A stretch of 64,000 nucleotides of DNA, from NCBI GenBank assembly GCA_965221185.1, contig OZ244866.1:2170001-2234000 (forward strand). Reading direction: 5' to 3'. The notes beneath the pieces were generated by a model. The model was not told the DNA's origin. It made no database searches and was given only the letters and a program-made list of their open reading frames with translations. This document shows, piece after piece, positions 43,592-52,262 of this stretch (its first letter is position 1; each line of letters opens with the position of its first letter). The DNA comes from Aldehydirespirator sp965221185 (GTDB lineage Bacteria > Actinomycetota > Acidimicrobiia > Acidimicrobiales > Aldehydirespiratoraceae). A program made the position numbers and the translations under genes.

Positions 43592-43624
43592 CCAAGTCCT
43601 GGGATTGGTCTCAAGTGGACTTGG
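43592..43624. promoter_or_regulatory. Inverted repeat CCAAGTCC-17-GGACTTGG upstream of dinG
   Basis: Perfect 8-bp arms at 43592-43599 and 43617-43624 in the divergent gap between dinG and the DUF2510 gene. Size suits a regulator site, but no cognate is known. Confidence 0.35.
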
Positions 43625-43756
43625 GGAGCTTGCACCAACTTCGCTGATACCTCGCAATGGAGCCCGCGGATCCCTGCGATCCTCACTCCCTCCCCATGGT
43701 GACGGGATCGCTTCGGTTATCGTCGCCAACGTGAAGGGTGCCGAGGGGACAGTTCG

Positions 43757-44681
43757 ATGACGGACAACGGTGAGCCGCAGGCGCAGGGCGCATGGCATCC
43801 TGACCCCACCGGACGCAACAAGTGGCGCTGGCAGTCATCGCCCGGAGTGTGGGACTGACACCGTTTCCGACGGAATAAGTACTTCCACCGACCCGATCAG
43901 GCCCACGCAGCCACCCGACGCCACCAATCCTGCTCGTCAGAATGATGAGACGAGCGCTCGCAGCCGAGCGGCCACCGCGGATCCAAGCGCCAGTACAGGG
44001 AGGGCCAGCAAGGCAGTGAAGCGTCTTGGCATCGTCGTAGCGGCGGTCGTCGCCCTCCTGGTCGTCGTTGCTGTCATCGGCGCTATAGCGGGCGACGATT
44101 CCACTGGCGACAGCGACTCCAACCGGACCGTCTCATCCGCGCCCCAGTCCGAGCGTTCGCTCACTGAGAGAGAGATTGAGTGCGCTCGCGACTACGCCGT
44201 GGGTCTTGAAATCTCACAGGACCGGATGACATGGCTGAAGGACGACCGCTCACGTGAAGGCATATTCAGCTGGTCCAATGGACATTGGGTCTCATACGAG
44301 AAGATCATGAGCGATTGCACACCTGAGGTAGTCAGAGAGGCTCGGGCGACATCGACAACTGAGGCAGTTGCGGAGGCATCGGAGGCCGCGTGCCGTCAGA
44401 AGATCGGCGGTGCGCAGTTCTTCGGCGAGTCGTGGGCACGGGAGGGTCAGACAGCTCTGACGGCCGGTTACGACGACGCGACGCTCGCCTACGACGTGGC
44501 GATATTGACCTACGATCAGATGTTGGACGCAAGTTCGGAGGCTCGAGACTGCGCCGCTGCGTTGGGATGGGACGAAGTGTCTCAGGCGCTGAATGCGCTC
44601 ATCGATGAGGCCCCTGATCTTCGGCGCCAGTTGGTTGCCCACTGTGAGGCAGCCTTCGCGGCGTCGGGCTTCATCTGCTGA
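43757..44681 (+). pseudogene. DUF2510 membrane protein broken by a one-base frameshift
   Basis: ATG 43757 with GAGGGGA upstream begins MTDNGEPQAQGAWHPDPTGR, the DUF2510 motif; the frame stops at TGA just after GVWD. The downstream frame, overlapping from 43770, carries TDTVSDG, then a Pro/Thr/Ser linker, a basic patch, one hydrophobic segment (LGIVVAAVVALLVVVAVIGA) and an extracytoplasmic domain with paired cysteines to 44681. Removing one G from the GGG at about 43850-43855 joins them as WTDTV, the expected DUF2510 ending, giving about 308 residues. Function unknown; likely a membrane-anchored exported domain. Real mutation or sequencing error. Confidence 0.7.
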
Positions 44682-44781
44682 ACAACGGGCAATCGCGGCC
44701 TGCACCAGCCCCGACGAGCGAGTGAAATCCCGGAACAACCCGCCACGCACCGTCAGCGCGATAAGCCGTACGCTTCGACGC

Positions 44782-45297
44782 GTGAGCGAGCCGGACACAG
44801 CCACCGGATCCGGTCCAGACGACGCTGACACCGACGAGGGTCAGAGCTGGTCGGCGGGGTTGAGCTTGAAGGGATCGCTGCGCGAGGCGATGCAGGCGCC
44901 GCCGACGGTGTACGAGATCGTGGGCGGCCAGCGGTTCTTCGACCAGCTGGTCGGCCGCTTCTACGACGCCATTGAGGACGATCCCGTGCTACGGCCCATG
45001 TATCCCAGGGACATGGGGCCGTCGCGGGAGCGGTTGGCAGGCTTCCTGGCCCAGTACTGGGGCGGGCCCCCGTACTACAGCGAGGAGAGGGGCCATCCCC
45101 GCCTGCGGATGCGGCACATGCCCTTCGCCATCGGCCAAGCCGAGCGAGACGCCTGGATGGAACACATGACGGCCTCGCTCGACGCGGCCACCATCGCCGA
45201 CGGCACCGGCCGACCGCTGCCCGACGAGATCCGGGCCGCGATGTTCGACCATTTTGACAACGCAGCCACCCACCTCATCAACCGGCCATCCGGCTAG
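44782..45297 (+). CDS. glbO: Group II truncated haemoglobin (GlbO-like)
   Basis: 171 residues from GTG 44782, with TACGCT 7 nt upstream. The globin core starts at VYEIVGGQRFFDQLVGRFYD and has PMYPRDMGPSRERLAGFLAQ, YWGGPPYYSEERGHPRLRMR with His for the proximal position (RHMPF), and ERDAWMEHM. The N-terminal 30 residues are acidic and variable. The group II pattern (WGG, G helix Trp) fits actinobacterial GlbO, involved in oxygen or nitric-oxide chemistry. Upstream residues in the frame are not globin, so the later start is chosen. Confidence 0.9.
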   Translation: MSEPDTATGSGPDDADTDEGQSWSAGLSLKGSLREAMQAPPTVYEIVGGQRFFDQLVGRFYDAIEDDPVLRPMYPRDMGPSRERLAGFLAQYWGGPPYYSEERGHPRLRMRHMPFAIGQAERDAWMEHMTASLDAATIADGTGRPLPDEIRAAMFDHFDNAATHLINRPSG

Positions 45298-45439
45298 TCG
45301 CCCAGCTCGTCTCCTTCAACCACGCTCGGGCGTCAATTCCTGGTCGGGGTTCCATGCAGGTCGGGTGGAATGGACCCGATGGCGCTCGCTAGTCGAGCGC
45401 GAAGAACTACTTGTGGCTTGCCGGCCCGGGGATCCTCAA

Positions 45440-46552
45440 TCAAGACCGGGAAGAGACTCGTCCTGTGCGCGCACCGGTAGAGCGGGTGCAGGACCGGGTG
45501 CGGCTGCACCCGAGCGCCCTGTGTCGGACGTGCGAGGCGCGTCGCGCTGGGTCGGGGTGCGCGCCGCAGGCGAAGCAGCCGCCGTCGCGGACGATCAGCA
45601 TCTGACGCTGGGCCTCGGTCGCGCAGCGCACAGAATGCGCCCGCCATATCGGGCGGCCCTTGGTGTCATAGACCACGCCGGTGAATCTGGCGTTGCAGGC
45701 GAGCTCCTCGAGCACTGACTGCGGCAGCCGCGCACCGTCGGGGAGCTCAGCGATGAGCCTGCCGGTGTCGGCGTCGACGTGAGCCACCACGCAGATATCA
45801 GCGAAGGGCCTGCCGCCCTTGCTGTTCGCGCCAGTGTTGGAGGTGAGGCTGTCCAGCGCGTCGGCCATGCACTGCTGGAACGTGCGCCGCTCCACGCCCG
45901 AGCCAGCTTTGTTCTTCTTGGCGGCGTCATACATCCGGCCGGCCTCAGCCCGCAGCCGGTTGCCGATGCGCCGCCCGGTAACCGAGTCGAACTGGCCATG
46001 AAGATGCACCATCCCATCCTCGGCGTCCCAGACGCGCACACAACGCCGCGCACGCTGGCGGGCATGCTCGGACTCCCCGCCGTCGCCGTCGCGGTCTGTG
46101 ACCCACCGTCGGGCCTCGCGCGCGAACTGCTCAGGTCGCATCGACTCCGCCTTGGCCAACAACTCGCTGTCGGAGTCGACCGCGTCGACGCTGGTCTTCT
46201 CCACGGCCTCGGCGAGCCGTTTGACGTTCGCCGTCGGCACCCGGCCCGACTCAACCGCGTCCCGCACCGCGGGCACCGCCTCGATCACCCGGGCCGTCTT
46301 CATGTGGCTGTGGGCCTCCCGGCGCGAAAGCCCTGCAGCTTCAGCCAGAACCTCGGCACCGCCGTCGCCGTGGCGCTCACCTTGGGCAATCACCTTGGCC
46401 GCGGAGGTCTGGAACGCCGCGCCAACGGCCATGAACGACTTGGACACCTCCAGCGCTCCGCGCAACTCCACGCACGACGCCGCTCCGGTGTTCACCAAAG
46501 CCAGCATCTCCTTGACGGCGGCCTCGGCCCGGCGGGCGGCTTCAATCAACAT
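45440..46552 (-). CDS. DUF222 domain protein with degraded HNH nuclease end
   Basis: 370 residues. The DUF222 region (SFMAVGAAFQTSAAKVIAQG, AGLSRREAHSHMKTA, AEAVEKTS) spans most of the protein and CFACGAHPDP begins the HNH zinc site. After RASHVRHRALG the expected HH...N...H motif is missing and the frame runs into CSRTRSCTRSTG; another frame shows VLHPLYRCAHRT, so the nuclease end has probably been lost to a frameshift. DUF222/HNH genes are common actinobacterial multicopy elements resembling homing endonucleases. ATG 46552 lies 6 nt from a -10-like GATACT. Confidence 0.8.
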   Translation of the reverse strand: MLIEAARRAEAAVKEMLALVNTGAASCVELRGALEVSKSFMAVGAAFQTSAAKVIAQGERHGDGGAEVLAEAAGLSRREAHSHMKTARVIEAVPAVRDAVESGRVPTANVKRLAEAVEKTSVDAVDSDSELLAKAESMRPEQFAREARRWVTDRDGDGGESEHARQRARRCVRVWDAEDGMVHLHGQFDSVTGRRIGNRLRAEAGRMYDAAKKNKAGSGVERRTFQQCMADALDSLTSNTGANSKGGRPFADICVVAHVDADTGRLIAELPDGARLPQSVLEELACNARFTGVVYDTKGRPIWRAHSVRCATEAQRQMLIVRDGGCFACGAHPDPARRASHVRHRALGCSRTRSCTRSTGARTGRVSSRS

Positions 46553-46558
46553 GAAGAC

Positions 46559-46588
46559 AGTATCTCATACCGGTGTGACATTTATCAA
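46559..46588 (-). promoter_or_regulatory. Candidate promoter of the DUF222 gene
   Basis: On the minus strand TTGATA (46588-46583) and GATACT (46564-46559) are 18 bp apart, in AT-rich DNA unlike its surroundings. The -10 ends 6 nt before the ATG, so transcription would start at or beside the start codon. Confidence 0.45.
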
Positions 46589-46762
46589 GTATTTACACGA
46601 GTTCTTGAGATTCTTCATATCATTGACCGGGAGCGTTCGACGGCGCCCTACTCGGAGGCCGCCAGGTGCGTCGCAGCTCAAGCTCTCCACCAGCGGCGGC
46701 ATGCCGCAGCACTTGCGCGGACAGCCCACGGCCTGGACCGTTGGCGCGCGCCGAAGCGCGGG

Positions 46763-48445
46763 TCAGGCAGCCGGCGGCGTGAGGAGGTGGCGGCCGCCGA
46801 AGGTCTTGGGCGGATGGATGCGGCCCTCGTGCTGCAACAGATCGCCGTGCACCCATACCGCGTCGATGCCGTCGGGCGGGACCAGCGGGTCCTCGTAGCT
46901 GTTGCACTCGGTAACGCCGTCCCAGTCGAACAGCACCAGCGAAGCATCGGCACCCTCTCGCAGCGCCGGGCTCGGCAGGCCCATGAACTCACAGGGCATC
47001 ACCGCCAGACGGTGGACGATCTCGGCCAGGTCGATGCCCAGCTCCCGGGCCATGCGCAGCGCCCTGGGAAACGACCCCAGCGAGCGCGGATGGGGCTTCT
47101 GGCCTGGGCCCGGCATCAGCCCGTCGGTGCACAGCGCCATGTTGGGGCGGCGGAAGAACCGCTCCACGGTGGCCTCGTTGCCGTAGTGGCTGATGATAGA
47201 GACCTCACCCCGGTTGTCGAGGAAGAAGTCGCAGACCGCATCGTGGGCCTCGACCGAGGACATGTCGGTCACGCCGGCCGCCAGCACCACGTCGGAGAAG
47301 CGCTTGCCCAGAAACTCGTCGCCCACCCCCTCGAGCACCCCCGCGATCTGGACGCCCTCCAGGCCCCCGCAGAAGGACACGAAGTTGTCCCAGCCGGAGC
47401 CGTCGCCGTAGATCTTCTCGAAGGCGAACCGGCGCACATCGTCGTCGCTCAGCCGGGCCATGAACTCGGCTCGGGTCCCCGAACGGACCTCCGGGGGGAA
47501 CAGGGCGTCGGCGGTGGTGCTGCCCGCGGTGTAGGGGTACATGTTGCCCATCGTCGGCACCGAGCCGGACGCGTCGTCGAGCTTGGCCTCCACCTCAGCG
47601 AAGCGGTCCCAGTTCCGGCGCCCGGCGATCTTGGAGTGCTCGCTGCAGTACCCGCCGCCGCCGTCCACCGCGGCGGTGATCACCTCGTCGAGAGCGACCA
47701 GGATGTCGTCGCTCTCCGAGCGCAGGTGGGGGTACAGGGCGCCCGGCTTGACCTCGTTGAACGCCCGCACCAGGGAGGTGATCTCCCGCTGGTCGGAGTA
47801 CACCGCGGGGTTGTAGACGAGGCCGGTGGACAGGCCCAGGCACCAAGGCGCCTCGCGGCGCACGACCTCGGCCATAGCCCGGATCTGCTCGTCGTCGGCC
47901 GTCCGGTCGAGGTTGCCCATCACGGTGCGGCGCACCGCGCTGTGGCCCAGGTGCATCCCCAGATCGGTCACCGACCGGCCGGCGTGCCACCGCAGGAACT
48001 CCTCCATCGTCGTCCACGGCCACTGGCCGCCACCGGCCGGATCATCACCGTCGGGATCGCCTCCAGGGCCTGCGGCGCCGTCGAGGGGGACGAGCTGTGC
48101 GGCGTACTCGGCCCGCTGGTCGGACGCCACCGGCGCCGGCGACAGCCCGTCCACGCCGCAGATGCGCTTGGTGACGCCACCGCGCACCGCCATCTCGCAG
48201 CTAACGGCGATGCCATGTTCACCGATGCGAGTTCCGCCGAGGGCGCCGTGGTTGTGGGTGTCCACAAAGCCGGGAGCCAACACCCGGCCACCTGCGTCGA
48301 TACTGAGTTCCGCCCCAGCCACCGCGCTGGGCGGCACGGAGCCCAAGTGCACCACAAGGTCGCCGTCGATGAGCGCGTCACCGCGGTAGGGCTCGGTCAC
48401 CCCGTCGCCGGTGACGATGAGCGCGTCGGTGATCAGCTGGCGCAC
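46763..48445 (-). CDS. N-acyl-D-amino-acid deacylase family amidohydrolase
   Basis: 560-residue metal-dependent hydrolase of the D-aminoacylase group. DAGGRVLAPGFVDTHNHGAL gives the first HxH metal site, YCSEHSKIAG and SIISHYGNEATVERF further metal ligands, then LCTDGLMPGPGQKPHPRSLG, the DxxH region of the family. It would remove acyl groups from D-amino acids or related N-acyl compounds. GTG start at 48445. Likely co-transcribed with the esterase 88 bp upstream on the same strand. Confidence 0.85.
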   Translation of the reverse strand: MRQLITDALIVTGDGVTEPYRGDALIDGDLVVHLGSVPPSAVAGAELSIDAGGRVLAPGFVDTHNHGALGGTRIGEHGIAVSCEMAVRGGVTKRICGVDGLSPAPVASDQRAEYAAQLVPLDGAAGPGGDPDGDDPAGGGQWPWTTMEEFLRWHAGRSVTDLGMHLGHSAVRRTVMGNLDRTADDEQIRAMAEVVRREAPWCLGLSTGLVYNPAVYSDQREITSLVRAFNEVKPGALYPHLRSESDDILVALDEVITAAVDGGGGYCSEHSKIAGRRNWDRFAEVEAKLDDASGSVPTMGNMYPYTAGSTTADALFPPEVRSGTRAEFMARLSDDDVRRFAFEKIYGDGSGWDNFVSFCGGLEGVQIAGVLEGVGDEFLGKRFSDVVLAAGVTDMSSVEAHDAVCDFFLDNRGEVSIISHYGNEATVERFFRRPNMALCTDGLMPGPGQKPHPRSLGSFPRALRMARELGIDLAEIVHRLAVMPCEFMGLPSPALREGADASLVLFDWDGVTECNSYEDPLVPPDGIDAVWVHGDLLQHEGRIHPPKTFGGRHLLTPPAA

Positions 48446-48533
48446 GGCCTCACGGTATCCGGGCCAGCGTGGGCCTCAGATCGGCCGCCGGTGCTTCCGC
48501 GGGCCGCCACGGCCGGACCCTGGCCCTTGCCGC

Positions 48534-49619
48534 TCAGAGTGTGTGGGCGAAGGTGGCGAGGTCGCGGGCTGAGGCGGCGTAGACCTCGGGCATGGCTCCC
48601 GGCAGCAGCAGGTCGCCAGCGTGGCAGGTTCCGTTGACGGTGCGGCTGTACACCGACACGCCTGCCGCCATGAGCTTGCGGTAGTAGTCGAGCCCCTCGT
48701 CTCGCAGCGGGTCGAGCTCGTTGACCGAGACCACATGGGGCGGCATGCCCGCGACGTCCTCGACTTGAGCATGCCAGGGCCAGGCAAGCGGATTGGTGAG
48801 GTTCGCCCCGCCGGGGTCGTAGGCCTCCACGAAGTACCCCATCGTGTCGTTGGCGATGAAGTACCCGTCGTTCTCTTGCAGCGACGGCAGCTCCGGCGGC
48901 GGGCTGGCGTAAGCGCCGGAGATGTAAGGGCACTGGGCGTAGACGCCGTCGATCATTCCGAGACGGCCTTCTTGACGGGCCCTGAGCGAGCTGGCCAGCG
49001 TGAGGTTGCCGCCGCCGGACTCCCCCGACACGACCAGCTTCGACACGCCGAGGTCGTCCCGGTGGGCGTGCATCCATTCCATCGCCGAGGTGCAGTCGTT
49101 GAGGGCCGCGGGGAACGGATGGGAGCCGAGCGCTCCAGCCGCGTTGCGGAACTCCACCCCCACCACCACCAGCCTGCGAGCAGCCAGCTCGTCGCGCCAG
49201 CGCCGGTAGGAGGCGCCCGCCGCGGAGAGGATCACCATCCCTCCGCCGTGGATGTGCAGGATCCCCGGATACGGGCCGCCGTCGCCGGTCGGGCGGTGGA
49301 TGTAGAGGCTGATGTCGTTGCCGTCGACGCCGGAGATCACCTCGGTGCGCGACTCCACGCCCTCGACGGGCGGCAAGGCCGCGAACAGCACGTCGAAGAG
49401 CTGCTCGAAGCCCGGCTCGCCCAAGGCCGCCAGAGAGCGGATGTCCTCCAGCGATGAGTCGGCGTCAAGGGGCACGGGTTCGGCCCGCCCGGCCACGCCG
49501 AGCGGCTCCAACGCCGCCACCATGCGGGGATCGGCGCGCGGGTCGGTGGCCAGAGTCAGCTCCGGGTCGCCCAGCCGTCCGGGGAGGTTGGGCCTGAGCG
49601 TCATCGTCGTCTCCGACAT
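48534..49619 (-). CDS. Alpha/beta hydrolase (hormone-sensitive-lipase-type esterase)
   Basis: 361 residues. LHIHGGGMVILSA is the HGGG oxyanion motif, VVSGESGGGNLT holds the Ser nucleophile in GESGG, and ELDPLRDEG with GTCHAGDL supplies Asp and His. It hydrolyses short acyl esters. Non-secreted (no signal). It is the upstream partner of the D-aminoacylase and may process the same acylated substrates. N-terminal 100 residues form a cap-like region with no motif. Confidence 0.9.
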   Translation of the reverse strand: MSETTMTLRPNLPGRLGDPELTLATDPRADPRMVAALEPLGVAGRAEPVPLDADSSLEDIRSLAALGEPGFEQLFDVLFAALPPVEGVESRTEVISGVDGNDISLYIHRPTGDGGPYPGILHIHGGGMVILSAAGASYRRWRDELAARRLVVVGVEFRNAAGALGSHPFPAALNDCTSAMEWMHAHRDDLGVSKLVVSGESGGGNLTLASSLRARQEGRLGMIDGVYAQCPYISGAYASPPPELPSLQENDGYFIANDTMGYFVEAYDPGGANLTNPLAWPWHAQVEDVAGMPPHVVSVNELDPLRDEGLDYYRKLMAAGVSVYSRTVNGTCHAGDLLLPGAMPEVYAASARDLATFAHTL

Positions 49620-49765
49620 CGGAGGCTCCTTTCATGGCTCGGCGGGTCCGTGCGTGCGCCGCACCCTAACTTGCCGATGGGCTCGCGAAGGCGACGGAAG
49701 ACGAAGCCGAGGACCCAGCACAGCCGGTGCCGGGTGTAGACCGCGCTCGGGGCAGACTCGCCGCC

Positions 49766-50974
49766 GTGCGCGGAACTGGGCATCGCATGGGCGAGCGGGA
49801 GTTCGTGCTGTTCATTGCCCTGGTGAGCGCCATGTCGGCCCTGGCCATCGACATACTCCTGCCCGCCTTCGAGGACATGCGGCCTGCCTTCGGCCTCGAC
49901 GACGACTCCACCCGGCTGTCGCTCACTGTCACCCTGTTCCTGATGGGCGCGGGAGTGGGGAACCTGTTCTACGGCCCAATCGCCGACGCTGTTGGGCGCA
50001 AGCCGACACTTGCCGGGAGCATGACGCTGTATGGCGTCGCGGCGCTCGCCGCCGCGCTCGCACCGTCGCTGGGCGTGCTCTACGCCAGCCGCTTCGTGTG
50101 GGGATTCGCATCGGCCGGTTCCCGGACCCTGACGCAAGCCATCGTGCGCGACCGCTTCGCGGGCACCGCCATGGCCCGCGTGATGACACTCGTCCAGACC
50201 GCTTTCTTCCTCGCGCCGATCCTCGCCCCGGTACTGGGCAAGGTCCTGGTGGAGGTCGGATCGTGGCGCTGGGTCCTGGCATCCGGGGTGGTCACCGCGC
50301 TCATCGTGCTCGGATGGTCGCTGCGCATAGGTGAGACCCTCGACCCCGCCAATCGTCGCCCGCTGAGGCTCGGGCCGGTGCTGGCGGGATTCCGAGTCGT
50401 GATCCGCAACCGCACCTCGCTGGGTTACACGCTCATGGTCACGTTCGGCTTCGCAGCCTTCCTGTCCTTCCTGGGCAGCACCGAACTGGTCTTCAGCGAT
50501 GTGTACAACCGCCCGGGCTGGTTCGTTCCGTACTTCTCTGGCTTCGGCATGGTGGCGGCGACCGTGGCGCTGGTCAGCAACCGCGTGCTGTACAAGGTGG
50601 ATGCCCGCCAGTTGGCGCTGGGAGCAAGCATCGCGTTCTCGGCCGCGTCGGTGGCGCTGTTCGCCGTGACCGCCGCGAGCGACGGCCTGCCGCCGTTCGG
50701 AGCCTGGCTAGTGCTATTCAGCCTGGCTAACGCATGCCACGTCGGGGTGTTCCCAACCGGCATGAGCCTGGCCCTGGAGCCGATGGGAAGGATGGCGGGC
50801 ACGGCTGCGGCGGTGCTCGGGTTCAGCACCTCGCTGCTCGGCTCGCTGCTGGCCTCGTTCACCGACCGGGCCATCGACGGCTCCGTGATGCCGATCGGTG
50901 TCGCCTACATCGGCTACAGCTCGATCGCGCTGGTTTGCCAGCTGTGGGCCCGTGGCGGCGCCTCGAGCCGATAA
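49766..50974 (+). CDS. MFS transporter (Bcr/CflA-like), copy 1
   Basis: 402 residues from GTG 49766; a longer frame starts at 49727 and a second ATG is 49787. About 12 transmembrane segments. GVGNLFYGPIADAVGRKPTL is the loop 2-3 MFS motif A, RIVRDRF (AIVRDRFAGTAM) and LVQTAFFLAPILAPVLG are drug-efflux signatures of the 12-TM Bcr/CflA group. Substrate unknown. Very similar, and in tandem, to the next gene; CAGACT lies 7 nt before the GTG in both. Likely an exporter of small molecules or drugs. Confidence 0.88.
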   Translation: MRGTGHRMGEREFVLFIALVSAMSALAIDILLPAFEDMRPAFGLDDDSTRLSLTVTLFLMGAGVGNLFYGPIADAVGRKPTLAGSMTLYGVAALAAALAPSLGVLYASRFVWGFASAGSRTLTQAIVRDRFAGTAMARVMTLVQTAFFLAPILAPVLGKVLVEVGSWRWVLASGVVTALIVLGWSLRIGETLDPANRRPLRLGPVLAGFRVVIRNRTSLGYTLMVTFGFAAFLSFLGSTELVFSDVYNRPGWFVPYFSGFGMVAATVALVSNRVLYKVDARQLALGASIAFSAASVALFAVTAASDGLPPFGAWLVLFSLANACHVGVFPTGMSLALEPMGRMAGTAAAVLGFSTSLLGSLLASFTDRAIDGSVMPIGVAYIGYSSIALVCQLWARGGASSR

Positions 50975-51022
50975 CTGGACCCGTCAGCAGCGACGATCGG
51001 CGGCTGGGGCAGACTCGACACC

Positions 51023-52231
51023 GTGAGCAGTCCGTTGCGCCGCATGGGCGAGAGAGAGTTCGTGCTGCTCATGGGGCTATTGACCGCCCTGTCAGCCCTG
51101 GCCATCGACATCATGCTGCCCGCCTTCTCGCAGATGCGTACCGCGTTCGGCCTCGACGACGATTCCACTCGGCTGTCGCTCACCGTGACCCTCTTCCTGA
51201 TGGGCGCGGGGGTCGGGCACTTGTTCTACGGCCCCATCGCCGACGCGGTGGGCCGCAAGCCGGCACTGGTGGGAAGCTTGATGCTGTACGCCGCGGCCGC
51301 CCTTACCGCCGCGCTGGCCCCGTCTCTCGGCGTGCTCTACGGCAGCCGGTTCGTGTGGGGGTTTGCCGCGGCCGGACCTCGGGTCCTGGTGCAGGCCATC
51401 GTGCGCGACCGCTTTGCGGGAACGACCATGGCTCGAGTGATGACGCTCATCCAGACGGTCTTCTTCATCGCGCCGATCACGGCACCAGGTCTTGGCAAGG
51501 CCTTGGTGGTGATCAGCTCATGGCGCTGGGTGATGGCTTTCGGCGTGGTGACCGGACTGGCGGTGGCGGCATGGACGGTGCGCCTCGAGGAGACGCTCGA
51601 CCCGTCAAACCGCCGGCCGCTGCGGCTGGGGCCGGTGCTGGCCGGCTTCCGCTCCGTGGTCTCCAACCGCACCGCTCTCGGTTACACACTGATGGTCACC
51701 TTCGGCTTTGGGGCCTTCCTGGCCTACTTGGGCAGCACCGAGCTGATCCTCAGCGACGTGTACGACCGCCCGGGCTGGTTCGTTCCGTACTTCACCGTCG
51801 CCGGGGTGGTGGCGGCGGCCGTGGCCTTGAGCAGCAACCGCCTGCTGCACCGGCTGCGCGTTCGCCAGCTGGCGCTCGGCGCCGGCAGCGCGTTCGCCGC
51901 TGCCTCAGCCGCGCTGTTCGCAGTCACGGTCGCAAGCGACGGCCTGCCGCCCTTCGGAGTGTGGCTGGTGCTGTTCAGCCTGTGCAACGCCATTCACGTG
52001 GCGGTGTTCCCGTCGGGATTGAGCCTGGCTCTCGAACCGATGGGAGCGATGGCCGGCACGGCCGCATCCGTGCTGGGGTTCAGCGCCTGGATGCTGGGGT
52101 CGCTGCTGGCCTCCTTCACCGACCGGGCCATTGACGGCTCGGTCATGCCGGTCGGCGTCGCCTACTTCACCTTCAGCACAATTGCGCTGGCGTGCCAGCT
52201 GTGGGCCCGCGGCGGCTCAACAAGCCCGTAG
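51023..52231 (+). CDS. MFS transporter (Bcr/CflA-like), copy 2
   Basis: 402 residues. Same order of motifs as copy 1 (GVGHLFYGPIADAVGRKPAL, AIVRDRFAGTTM, IQTVFFIAPITAPGLG) and very similar over the whole length, with only scattered substitutions. GTG 51023 has CAGACT 7 nt upstream, as in copy 1, so the duplication included the promoter. Only 48 bp separate the copies. Differences cluster in the periplasmic loops and in the second half, which may alter substrate range. The gene converges on the transglutaminase gene, 31 bp away. Confidence 0.88.
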   Translation: MSSPLRRMGEREFVLLMGLLTALSALAIDIMLPAFSQMRTAFGLDDDSTRLSLTVTLFLMGAGVGHLFYGPIADAVGRKPALVGSLMLYAAAALTAALAPSLGVLYGSRFVWGFAAAGPRVLVQAIVRDRFAGTTMARVMTLIQTVFFIAPITAPGLGKALVVISSWRWVMAFGVVTGLAVAAWTVRLEETLDPSNRRPLRLGPVLAGFRSVVSNRTALGYTLMVTFGFGAFLAYLGSTELILSDVYDRPGWFVPYFTVAGVVAAAVALSSNRLLHRLRVRQLALGAGSAFAAASAALFAVTVASDGLPPFGVWLVLFSLCNAIHVAVFPSGLSLALEPMGAMAGTAASVLGFSAWMLGSLLASFTDRAIDGSVMPVGVAYFTFSTIALACQLWARGGSTSP

Positions 52232-52262
52232 GTCGGCGATGATGATTGTCGGGCGCGCGGCC

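Noticed and set aside
43531..43600. LexA-type SOS box upstream of dinG
   Set aside because: GAACCTAAGGAC resembles only one half; the GAAC-N4-GTTC form is not present.
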